Source: Myxococcales bacterium
GTDB lineage: Bacteria; Myxococcota_A; Polyangia; Polyangiales; Polyangiaceae
Reading direction: 5' to 3'
Assembly (NCBI GenBank): GCA_021778125.1
Contig: JAJYCT010000018.1
Coordinates: 1-32,313 of the forward strand
Length of the DNA stretch: 32,313 nt
This document shows, one piece after another, positions 1 through 6,425 of this stretch (its first letter is position 1; every line of letters begins with the position of its first letter). Position numbers and translations under genes: made by a program. Below the pieces are notes generated by a model. It was not told where the DNA came from, did not search any database, and saw only the letters and a program-made list of their open reading frames with translations.

Positions 1-2
1 AC

Positions 3-413
3 GGGGGCGCGGCCGCTCCCCCGGGCGGAGGGTCGAGCGGCGGCGGCAGCTCCGACCCCACCGCCGCCGCGGACGGGGTCGCGGTCGCGAGCGACGTCGC
101 GGGCGCCGCGGTCGACTCGGGGTGCAGCGGGGACGGCTCGGGCACGTCGGGCGACTCGTGCGGCGGGAGCACGACGGGCGACCCGGGGGGCGACGGCTCG
201 GGGAGCTCCGGCGACGGCAGCGGCGGCTGCAGCGGCAGCACCGGCGGCGAGGGCGACTCGTCGTCGAGCGGGTGCTCGGTCCCGCCGCGCCCGCACCGGC
301 GGAGCCCCGTCTCGCGGCTCGCGGTGCTCCTCGTGGGCCTCGCCGCCCTCGCGCGGCGCAGGCGCCCGCGTCAGGGCGCGGGCTCGGGCCGGAACGAGCC
401 GAGGAACTTGTAG
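3..413 (+). CDS. C-terminal end of a MYXO-CTERM-type surface protein (partial)
   Basis: Frame 3 is open from the window edge to a TAG at 411-413, so only the C-terminal ~136 residues are present. The visible part is low complexity (Gly, Ser, Asp, Thr with scattered Cys). It then has the tripartite sorting signal typical of Myxococcota: a Gly-Cys pair (SSGCSV), a short hydrophobic helix (LAVLLVGLAAL) and an arginine cluster (ARRRRP). In the known family the Cys is the processing and anchoring site and the protein ends up on the cell surface. An oddity is the 15-residue tail after the arginines, where family members usually stop; this tail overlaps the convergent lipoprotein gene by 43 bp. The N-terminal functional domain lies outside the window, so its role cannot be told. 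Confidence 0.7.
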   Translation, partial: GGAAAPPGGGSSGGGSSDPTAAADGVAVASDVAGAAVDSGCSGDGSGTSGDSCGGSTTGDPGGDGSGSSGDGSGGCSGSTGGEGDSSSSGCSVPPRPHRRSPVSRLAVLLVGLAALARRRRPRQGAGSGRNEPRNL

Positions 414-976
414 CCGAGCTGCTCGTCTCCGGCGTTGTCCATCTCGACGCCGACCGAGCAGAATCTCTCGCCGTACTTCACGAGGAGCATCAGGCGCTCG
501 CCGCCGCCCTTGGTGGCGACGCGGATCTGGTAGGCGTCGGTGCCGTGAAACCCGGGGTGCGTCTCGGAGAGGAGCTTGCCGTCACCCACGGCCTTCTGGT
601 GCGCATTCTCGAACGCGTGGCCGCTGACGGGGCCGCAGATGGCGGCGTAGCCGATGCGATTGGAGACGGTCTCGACCTCGACGGCCGTGAAGCCCGGCGT
701 CGCGAGCGTCTTCCGCGACGGGGTCTCGGGGAAGCTGGCCGAGAAGCGGCGACCGTCGCAGTAGAAGCGGCCGTACTGGCCCGGCACGGGCTCGGCACGG
801 CCGACGACAGGCGCGCTCGACGCGACCGCGGCGACGGACGCGGACGGCGCGGAGGACGGGGCCGCCGGCGCGGAGGTCGCGCCCGGCGCCGGACCGGCAT
901 CGGCTCCCACCGCCTCGGGCGCCTTGCACCCGAGAAGGGCCGAGAGCAACATCCCCGAGATCCAGAGTGAACGCAT
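371..976 (-). CDS. Putative lipoprotein, unknown function
   Basis: A 201-residue protein of unrecognised family. I start it at the ATG whose product begins MRSLWISGMLLSALLGCKAP, because this gives a compact lipoprotein signal peptide with lipobox LLGC (Cys at residue 17). An upstream in-frame start would add 13 residues before the signal. After the Cys comes an Ala/Pro/Ser-rich linker to about residue 60, then a folded domain with two Cys-containing segments (RFYCDGRRFSASFPETP and YAAICGPVSG) and a Lys/Gly-rich C-terminus. The RFSASFPETP segment resembles small periplasmic domains that begin with a 'F.vsfP' strand, but I cannot name it. It converges with the MYXO-CTERM gene and diverges from the 92-residue gene at 1030 with a 53-bp gap. 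Confidence 0.72.
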   Translation of the reverse strand: MRSLWISGMLLSALLGCKAPEAVGADAGPAPGATSAPAAPSSAPSASVAAVASSAPVVGRAEPVPGQYGRFYCDGRRFSASFPETPSRKTLATPGFTAVEVETVSNRIGYAAICGPVSGHAFENAHQKAVGDGKLLSETHPGFHGTDAYQIRVATKGGGERLMLLVKYGERFCSVGVEMDNAGDEQLGYKFLGSFRPEPAP

Positions 977-1029
977 GGGCCGGCACCCTAGCGCCAAGGG
1001 CGCCGCCGCTCCCACGGAAACCGGACGCC

Positions 1030-1308
1030 ATGGCCGACTACGAGTTCTTCACCGATCCCCAGCGCGTCTCGCGCCTGCCGAAGCGCCCGTGGCACATCAA
1101 CGTCTACGAGAACTCCGGGACGACGAACTACCAGGTGCAGAGCGTCGAGGGCGACGTGATCGGCAACTTCGTCGACGCCGACTACGACCGGCCGGGCGCC
1201 GCGCGCGCGATCGCCGAGTCGATCGTCAAGTGGGGCAACGCCGAGCCCGACGTATCGCCCCCGTCGCGCTCCACCCCGCCGCCGCGAGGCCACCTCCGCC
1301 TGGTGTGA
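1030..1308 (+). CDS. Small conserved-looking hypothetical protein
   Basis: A 92-residue protein starting MADYEFFTDPQRVSRLPKRPW. I do not recognise the family. The first ~75 residues look like a compact alpha/beta fold: a strand (HINVYENSGTTNYQVQSV), a turn (EGDVIGNFVDADYDRP) and a helix (GAARAIAESIVKWG). The tail is Pro/Ser/Arg-rich and probably disordered. It has no signal peptide or membrane segment, so it is probably cytoplasmic. The ATG at 1030 is preferred over an in-frame start 63 nt upstream, which would add an Ala/Pro-rich extension lying inside the divergent gene's promoter. Coding bias is good. No function is inferred. Confidence 0.62.
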   Translation: MADYEFFTDPQRVSRLPKRPWHINVYENSGTTNYQVQSVEGDVIGNFVDADYDRPGAARAIAESIVKWGNAEPDVSPPSRSTPPPRGHLRLV

Positions 1309-1315
1309 CGCCCGG

Positions 1316-1702
1316 TCAGCGAAGGACGTAGGCGATCGACACCGCGAGCAGGACGAACGAGACGAGGCCCCAGGGAGGCGTGCCGGTCGACGCGGCGGCC
1401 GGCGGGGCGGCCTTCTTCGCGGCCGGCTTGCCGTCGATCGACGGGACGGGCGGCGCCTTGGGGATGGCGACGGGCTCCGCCGCGGCCGGGACGGCCGCCG
1501 CCCTGGGGATCGCCACCGGCTCCTCGGCCGCCGCCGACGGGGGCGGCTTGGCGGTGTCGCGCTCGAGCGTCGCGGCCTCCTTGGCAGCCGCTTGCTGCAG
1601 GAGCTTGCGCTGGTCGGACGACATCACGCTCGTCATGTCGTCGTCGTCCTCCTCGGCAATCGGAGGCGACGGAGGGTCCTTCTTCGGGGCCACGCTGCTC
1701 AT
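1316..1702 (-). CDS. C-terminally membrane-anchored Ala/Pro-rich protein
   Basis: A 128-residue protein with no recognised enzyme domain. The start at 1702 is set by a strong GGAGG four bases upstream; an in-frame ATG 21 nt earlier lacks such a site. In order it has an acidic N-terminal patch (AEEDDDDM), a short helix rich in Gln/Lys/Ala (about residues 22-45), a long Ala/Pro/Lys linker with a repeated EEPVAIP/AEPVAIPK unit, and a single C-terminal hydrophobic helix (WGLVSFVLLAVSIAYVLR). The helix sits at the very end, so the protein is tail-anchored with its body in the cytoplasm. It converges with the 92-residue gene (7-bp gap). Function unknown. Confidence 0.68.
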   Translation of the reverse strand: MSSVAPKKDPPSPPIAEEDDDDMTSVMSSDQRKLLQQAAAKEAATLERDTAKPPPSAAAEEPVAIPRAAAVPAAAEPVAIPKAPPVPSIDGKPAAKKAAPPAAASTGTPPWGLVSFVLLAVSIAYVLR

Positions 1703-1813
1703 GCTGCCTCCAGGATCGCCCATCCGACCCGGAAGGGCAATCGGCCTCGGCGGTCAGGCTGACGAAAGGTCGGGCTTGGCCGCGAGCTCGGCCGCTTCGG
1801 GAGCTTGCGCCCG

Positions 1814-2605
1814 CTAGTAGCTCACGTGCACGCCGGCCGAATCGGCGCAGACGGTGAGCGAGGCGAGGTTCGCGGAGGCGGGCCCCTGCGTCAGGTTGCC
1901 GCTCGAGTCCCACGTCGCGCCGTGGCACGGGCACCGGAAGCTCGAGCCGTTGAAGGAGGCGTTGCAGCAGGCATGATTGCACGCGGTCGAGAGCGCGAGG
2001 TACTGGCCCGGGCCCTGGCAGATGACGACGACCTCGCTGCTGCCGCAGTTGGGATCCTGGTACCCGCTGATGCTGACCTTGACGTAGCCGCCGGTGTTCT
2101 GGAGCGACGGGTACTGGGAGAACGTGAGCGTCTGGGTGTTGCCGCTGGGCGAGCACGTGGGGCCGCCGCCGCTGCTGCTGCCCGAGCTGCTGCCGCTGCT
2201 GCTGCCCGAGCTGCTGCCGCTGCCGCTGCTGCTACCCGAGCTGCCGCCGCTGCCGCTGCCCGAGCCGCTGCCGCTGCCCGAGCTGCTGCCGCTGCCCGAG
2301 CTGCTGCCGCTGCCGCTGCTGCTACCCGAGCTGCCGCCGCTGCTACCGCCCGAGCTGCCGCCGCTGCCGCCGCTGCCGCTGCTGCCGCTGCTGCTACCCG
2401 AGCTGCCGCCGCTGCTCCCCCCGCTGCTGCCCCCCGAGCTTGCGCCGGTGGAGCCGTTGGTGGGCCCCGGAAGGCTCCCCACCTGCCCGCCGTAGGGACC
2501 GCCGAGCGGCGAGTCGTTGGACCCACACGCCGGCGCCGCCACGGCCGCCGCCGCGCTGAGCACCAGGAGCTTGCGTCGACCCAGCTCGTTTCGATCCGCG
2601 CCCAT
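1814..2605 (-). CDS. Rieske [2Fe-2S] lipoprotein with long Ser/Gly linker
   Basis: A 263-residue exported Rieske protein. The N-terminus (MGADRNELGRRKLLVLSAAA) is Tat-like with twin arginines at residues 10-11 and a lipobox APAC (Cys 27). Residues ~55-147 are almost pure Ser/Gly. The C-terminal domain (~150-263) carries the two Rieske cluster loops: C209-x-H211 with an adjacent CC, and C225-P-C-H228-G. Each loop holds an extra Cys, as in Rieske proteins with a stabilising disulfide. It would be a periplasmic or surface one-electron carrier tethered by a flexible arm. No cytochrome b or oxygenase partner is nearby, so the redox partner is unknown. An in-frame start 201 nt upstream is rejected because it would bury the signal peptide. 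Confidence 0.85.
   Translation of the reverse strand: MGADRNELGRRKLLVLSAAAAVAAPACGSNDSPLGGPYGGQVGSLPGPTNGSTGASSGGSSGGSSGGSSGSSSGSSGSGGSGGSSGGSSGGSSGSSSGSGSSSGSGSSSGSGSGSGSGSGGSSGSSSGSGSSSGSSSGSSSGSSSGGGPTCSPSGNTQTLTFSQYPSLQNTGGYVKVSISGYQDPNCGSSEVVVICQGPGQYLALSTACNHACCNASFNGSSFRCPCHGATWDSSGNLTQGPASANLASLTVCADSAGVHVSY
2160..2450 (-). repeat. Ser/Gly-codon low-complexity tract with a 53-bp direct repeat
   Basis: Near-perfect runs of agc/ggc/tcg-type codons (read on the minus strand) encode the linker of the Rieske lipoprotein. Within it, bases 2201-2253 are repeated at 2291-2343, a 53-bp direct repeat with a 90-bp (30-codon) offset. The linker therefore grew at least partly by in-frame tandem duplication and its length is likely variable between strains. 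Confidence 0.85.
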
Positions 2606-2855
2606 TCCTAGAGACCCCTTCGTCCAAAGTCTGGAGCTGCTCGACCATCCCGCAGTGGCGACTATTTGCATCAGGCCCCTCGCGGGGTCCAGCGGATCCA
2701 CGCCTCGTTTGCGTAACGGATACCGCCAGCGAAATCGTGCGCTTCGGGTACACCGCGCGCCCGGGGGCACGCCGCTGACGACGTTCGTTTCCGTCCCGGG
2801 TGACACGTCTTGCCTCCGGGGCCGGCGCTGGTCTCAGATCCGGGGTCCGCCGACC

Positions 2856-3683
2856 ATGCCCGACCAACTCGAACACGACCTGCTTGCCATGGGGGTTCCG
2901 CTCACCCGGCTCGAGCGCGCCCAGATCCGGATGATCCGCGCGAGCCTGCGTCCCGGCGCCGTGGACCGCGGCATCCGCGTCCTCCAGAAGTCGGTCGGCC
3001 AGTGGTGGATCCGCGCGGTGACCGCGAAGCTGCTGCACGTCCACGGCGCCGAGCGGCTCCCGCCCTGGGATCCGTCGGGCAGCGTGCTCTGCGTCGCAAA
3101 CCACCGCTCGTTTTACGACCTGTACGTCGTGACGGCGTACCTGGTCGCGCACGGCCTGCCGCACCGGATCCTGTTCCCGGTGAAGTCGACGTTTTTCTAC
3201 GACACGCCCCTCGGGCCCCTGGTCAACGGCGCGATGAGCTTCTTCGCGATGTACCCGCCGATCTTCCGCGACCGCAAGCGGGCGGCGCTCAACCTCGCGG
3301 GGCTCGACGAGCTCGCCGCCCTGCTGCGGCGCGGGGGCTTCTTCGTGGGCATCCACCCGGAGGGCACGCGCAAGAAGGACGACGACCCGTACACGTTCCT
3401 GCCGGCGCAGAGCGGCGTGGGGCGCGTGATCCACAAGGCCCGCGTGCCCGTCGTGCCCGTGTTCGTCAACGGCCTGGTCAACGGCTTCGGCGATCAGGTA
3501 CGAGGCGGCGTGCTCGGCAACGGGCCCCCAATCCACGTGGTCTTCGGCGAGCCGATCGACTTCGGGGCGCTCCTGTCCGCCCCGGAGAGCCCGCGGACGT
3601 ACAAGAAGATCTCCGAGACGTGCCTCGAGGTGATCGGGCAGCTCGGCCAGGAAGAGAAGGCCTACCGGGCCGCTACTTCGTGA
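2856..3683 (+). CDS. PlsC-type 1-acyl-glycerol-3-phosphate acyltransferase family protein
   Basis: A 275-residue acyltransferase of the PlsC/LPLAT superfamily, which transfers acyl groups to lysophospholipids or related acceptors at the inner membrane. The HX4D catalytic motif is NH83RSFYD88, and the glycerol-phosphate-binding motif is GIHPEGTRKK, with E169-G-T-R172. A further conserved block is the VPVVPVFVNG segment around residue 200. The start at 2856 (MPDQLEHDLLAM) gives a plausible N-terminal helix; the frame is open further upstream but without coding character. It is slightly longer than E. coli PlsC (~245 aa). It converges with the NrfJ-like gene (11-bp overlap) and stands alone. The exact acceptor lipid cannot be told from sequence. 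Confidence 0.85.
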   Translation: MPDQLEHDLLAMGVPLTRLERAQIRMIRASLRPGAVDRGIRVLQKSVGQWWIRAVTAKLLHVHGAERLPPWDPSGSVLCVANHRSFYDLYVVTAYLVAHGLPHRILFPVKSTFFYDTPLGPLVNGAMSFFAMYPPIFRDRKRAALNLAGLDELAALLRRGGFFVGIHPEGTRKKDDDPYTFLPAQSGVGRVIHKARVPVVPVFVNGLVNGFGDQVRGGVLGNGPPIHVVFGEPIDFGALLSAPESPRTYKKISETCLEVIGQLGQEEKAYRAATS

Positions 3684-4455
3684 CCTTCGCGTCCTCGATC
3701 ATCACCGGGTACGAGTAGCCCGAGCCGAAGTCGCGGTTCGTGTGCACGACGCCCTTGACGGTGACGACGTCGCCGACGGCGGCCGTGTCGGTGGTGGTGA
3801 CGAGGATGTCGCCGTCCGACGGACCGGTGCCGCTTCCGTCCTGCACGTGGACCCAGTTCTTGCCCATGATGCCGCCGTTGTATTTCACGACGCGGGCGTG
3901 CACGGTCACCGTCTTGTCCGCGAGTGCGTCCTTGCCCTGCACGACCTGCGCGACCGTGTGCGCGTCCGGGCCGACCGCCCTGGAGACGGGGGCGCCCGAA
4001 GCGATCGTCGGCGTCGCGCCGGCGCCCGGCATCATGCCCGGGTGCGGGTTCGACGGAGGCTGGCCGCCGAGCGGAGGGGCGCCCGCGAGCGTGCCGAAGA
4101 GGATGTGCTCGAACGTACGCTTGAGCGTCGGGCTCTGGAAGCCGTCGACCATCATCGGGTTCTGGATCGTCACGGTGTCGCCGACCTTGATCTGGGCCTG
4201 CGGGATGGCGGCCCACTGGTCGCCCTGAGCGGTCGTGAGGCGCGCGTACGTGTAGCCGGCGGCGTCCATCGTCTCGGCCACGGTGCCGGTGACCGGGGGC
4301 CCGGCGTTGCGCACGGGCGTGGGCGCAGTCGAGGAGGCGGCGGCCGACGGGGCCGCGGTCGCGGCGGCGGCGGTTCCGTGATCGTTCGCGGTGCACGCCA
4401 CCGCGGCGGCGGAGAGAATCACGGCGACGAGTGCGTTGGAAACGGTCAGTCTCAT
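3673..4455 (-). CDS. NrfJ-like OB-fold lipoprotein
   Basis: A 260-residue lipoprotein. The start at 4455 (MRLTVSNALV) is preferred because a GAGGGG lies 7 nt upstream; it gives a signal peptide with lipobox AVAC (Cys 21). Two segments resemble the small periplasmic OB-fold proteins found next to multihaem cytochromes (NrfJ family). The first is TGTVAETMDAAGYTYARL followed by a Trp-Ala strand (~56-85). The second, at the C-terminus, is VTVHARVVKYNGGIMGKNWVHV followed by QDGSG (~185-215) and a GDVVTVKGVV strand. The two halves are joined by a Pro/Gly/Met-rich linker. In the family the domain is thought to bind small ligands or assist cytochrome maturation. No cytochrome is nearby here. Confidence 0.72.
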   Translation of the reverse strand: MRLTVSNALVAVILSAAAVACTANDHGTAAAATAAPSAAASSTAPTPVRNAGPPVTGTVAETMDAAGYTYARLTTAQGDQWAAIPQAQIKVGDTVTIQNPMMVDGFQSPTLKRTFEHILFGTLAGAPPLGGQPPSNPHPGMMPGAGATPTIASGAPVSRAVGPDAHTVAQVVQGKDALADKTVTVHARVVKYNGGIMGKNWVHVQDGSGTGPSDGDILVTTTDTAAVGDVVTVKGVVHTNRDFGSGYSYPVMIEDAKVTK

Positions 4456-4550
4456 GGCGAGGCCCCTCATGCACGTTCGCGACCAGCGCCCGATGCGGCA
4501 GACTTCGCGCGAGAGACGTGCCGTGCGCTGGAGCTAGCACGCAAACCTTG

Positions 4551-4564
4551 CGTTCGCGCGAACG
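4551..4564. promoter_or_regulatory. 14-bp perfect palindrome upstream of thyA-folA
   Basis: CGTTCGCGCGAACG is a perfect 14-bp palindrome 60 bp upstream of the thyA start and about 95 bp upstream of the divergent lipoprotein start. It could be an operator for either gene. No regulator is assigned. Confidence 0.35.
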
Positions 4565-4623
4565 AATTCGAGCACACTGCGCCTCCATTGACGCCGGACC
4601 CCGCCCGGGCCAAACCCGAAAGC

Positions 4624-5505
4624 GTGAAGCCGTACCTCGACCTCGTCCGCGACGTCCTCGACCACGGAACCCGAAAGCCCAACCGCACGGGCGTCGATAC
4701 GCTCTCGACCTTCAACCACAACTACGAGATCGACCTGCGCCGGGGCTTCCCGCTGCTGACGACGAAGGAGATCTCCTGGAAGAACATCGTCGTCGAGAAC
4801 CTCTGGTTCTTGAGCGGGGAGACTCACATCGGCCTGCTCAAGAAGCACGGCTGCAAGTTCTGGGACCCGTGGGCCGACGGGGAGGGCCAGGTGCCGAGCG
4901 CGTACGGGAACTTCTGGCGGCACTTCCCGGTCCACGACGCGGAGGGGCGCGCGGCGTTCAGCGATCAGATCGCCTGGGTGCTCGAGGAGCTCAAGCGCAA
5001 CCCGATGAGCCGGCGCCTCGTCGTCACCGCCTGGGCCCCGGGCAACGCGCAGACGTCGAAGCTGCCGCCGTGCCACCTGCTCTTCGCCTTCAACGTGCAG
5101 GTCGACGCGAGCGGCGATCCGCTGCTCTGCCTGCACCTGACGCAGCGGAGCGCCGACGTCGCGCTGGGCGTTCCGTACAACATCGCAGGCTACGCCCTGC
5201 TCCTCGAGCTCTTCGGGCGCATGACCGGCCTGCGGCCGGGGATCTTCGCGCACACCATGATCGACGCGCACGTGTACACGGCCAAGGCCGACGGCACGAT
5301 GGCCGAGTACGACCACGTCCCGGGGTTGCGCCGGCAGCTCGAGCGCGAGCCCCGTCCCCTGCCGCGGCTGACGATCGCTCCGGCGATCCGGTCGCTCGGC
5401 GACCTGCGCCCCCTGCTCGAGGCCGACACCGAGACGGTCCTGTCGCACTTCGCGCTGACGGGCTACACGCCGCACCCGGCCATCGGGTTCAAGGTCGCGG
5501 TCTGA
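4624..5505 (+). CDS. thyA: Thymidylate synthase
   Basis: Converts dUMP to dTMP with 5,10-methylene-tetrahydrofolate, releasing dihydrofolate. The 293-residue protein matches ThyA along its whole length. It has the N-terminal RTGVDTLSTF block, the LLTTKEISWKNIVVENLWFL block (split here at 20 residues), and the active-site segment NAQTSKLPPC with nucleophile Cys 150 followed by H. It also has the SADVALGVPYNIAGYALL segment and DAHVYTAK. The GTG at 4624 (VKPYLDLVRDVL) is chosen by alignment with the family. An in-frame TTG at 4588 would add 12 residues with no better ribosome site. The downstream folA starts 4 nt after the stop, so the dihydrofolate made here is recycled by its operon partner. 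Upstream is a 168-bp gap holding a 14-bp palindrome. Confidence 0.95.
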   Translation: MKPYLDLVRDVLDHGTRKPNRTGVDTLSTFNHNYEIDLRRGFPLLTTKEISWKNIVVENLWFLSGETHIGLLKKHGCKFWDPWADGEGQVPSAYGNFWRHFPVHDAEGRAAFSDQIAWVLEELKRNPMSRRLVVTAWAPGNAQTSKLPPCHLLFAFNVQVDASGDPLLCLHLTQRSADVALGVPYNIAGYALLLELFGRMTGLRPGIFAHTMIDAHVYTAKADGTMAEYDHVPGLRRQLEREPRPLPRLTIAPAIRSLGDLRPLLEADTETVLSHFALTGYTPHPAIGFKVAV

Positions 5506-5509
5506 CGCC

Positions 5510-5986
5510 GTGCGCGGGATGATCTTCGCGATGTCGCCCGATCGCGTGATCGGGCGCGACGGCCACATCCCGTGGCGGCACCCCGGCGACATGCGGCGCT
5601 TCAAGCGCGTCACGCTCGGGTCGACGGTCATCATGGGCCGCGCGACGTTCGAGGAGACGGGCAGGCCGCTGCCCGGGCGGCGCAACATCGTGGTCACGAG
5701 CCGGCCGCTCGGCGTCCCCGGCGTCGAGTGCGCCCGCAGCGTCGACGAGGCCCTCGCGCGGGTGCACGAGGGCGACGTGTGGTTCATCGGCGGGGCCCGC
5801 GTCTACGAGGAGGCGATGCGCGTGGTCGACGTCATCGACGTGACCTACGTCCCCGACCGCCCCAGCCCCGAGGGAGCGGTGCTCGCGCCCGCCATCGACG
5901 AGCGCGTGTTCGAGCCCGGGCCCGTGCTGCCCCACGAGGACGAGGCGGAGCTCACTCGCCGGATCTACCGCCGCCGCCCGGCGTGA
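5510..5986 (+). CDS. folA: Dihydrofolate reductase
   Basis: Reduces dihydrofolate to tetrahydrofolate with NADPH. The 158 residues fit the usual length (E. coli 159). Visible landmarks are MIFAMSPDRVIGRDGHIPW (substrate and Met20-type loop), the acidic residue D27 in HPGDMRRFKRVT, the nucleotide-binding VIMGRATFE and RRNIVVTSR strands, and the WFIGGARVYEEAM motif with Gly-Gly 94-95. The GTG start at 5510 lies 4 nt after the thyA stop. An ATG 9 nt later is possible and would remove three residues. It is cotranscribed with thyA, a common pairing because ThyA generates its substrate. Its 3' end overlaps the convergent uspA-type gene by 35 bp. Confidence 0.94.
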   Translation: MRGMIFAMSPDRVIGRDGHIPWRHPGDMRRFKRVTLGSTVIMGRATFEETGRPLPGRRNIVVTSRPLGVPGVECARSVDEALARVHEGDVWFIGGARVYEEAMRVVDVIDVTYVPDRPSPEGAVLAPAIDERVFEPGPVLPHEDEAELTRRIYRRRPA

Positions 5987-6425
5987 CGCCGTTGCGCTGG
6001 TGAACGACGAGGACGTCGCGGCGGGCCTGGTTCGCCACGTGCGCCGCCGTCGTGCCCAGGATTCGGTCGATGCCGCTGTAGCCGTGGCTGCCCATGACGA
6101 TGAGATCCGCGTCGACCTCCTCGCTGACCTCAAGGATGAGCCGCGACGGGTCCCCGCTGCGGACGATCGGGGCCGCGAGCGACAGCCCCTCGAGCGACGC
6201 CTGCGCCGTGACGTGCCCGATCTCCTCGAGCGCGAGCCGCGCCAGGCGCGCCGGCAGGCCGTCGGACTCGCTGCCGGCCGCAGCCGCCGGAAACTCCGGC
6301 GGCACGTGGATCGCCCGGAACGGCACGAGCGCCGCCCCGAAGCGCGCGGCGATCGCGGCCGCCCTCTCGAAGACGCCCGGAGCCCGGGCCGAACCGTCGA
6401 GCGCGACGAGCACCTTGCGGATCAA
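5952..6425 (-). CDS. UspA-family universal stress protein
   Basis: A single-domain universal stress protein of 157 residues, cytoplasmic. The N-terminal strand is IRKVLVALDGSARAPGV and the C-terminal nucleotide motif is GSHGYSGIDRILGTTAAHV followed by DVLVVHQ. The glycine spacing is G-2x-G-8x-G-T, one residue shorter than the textbook ATP motif. The only sensible start is a TTG at 6425 that overlaps the stop of the RND pump gene as TTGA, so it is probably translated by re-initiation after the pump. It is the last gene of the efflux operon, an unusual partner that suggests stress coupling. The start codon is weak, so the expression level may be low. Confidence 0.85.
   Translation of the reverse strand: MIRKVLVALDGSARAPGVFERAAAIAARFGAALVPFRAIHVPPEFPAAAAGSESDGLPARLARLALEEIGHVTAQASLEGLSLAAPIVRSGDPSRLILEVSEEVDADLIVMGSHGYSGIDRILGTTAAHVANQARRDVLVVHQRNGVTPGGGGRSGE

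Noticed and set aside
122-970. Long Arg/Ala/Gly-rich open frames on the opposite strand or other frames (also 1182-2156 minus, 5952-9293 minus frame beyond the UspA part, 25940-28048 minus upstream part, 30593-31792 minus).
   Set aside because: They overlie well-supported genes, have shadow-type composition and show no domain. Long spurious frames are expected in GC-rich DNA.
2160-2450. Regular repeats suggesting a CRISPR array or minisatellite.
   Set aside because: The units are codon-length, in frame with the Rieske protein, and there are no unique spacers. It is a low-complexity coding linker.
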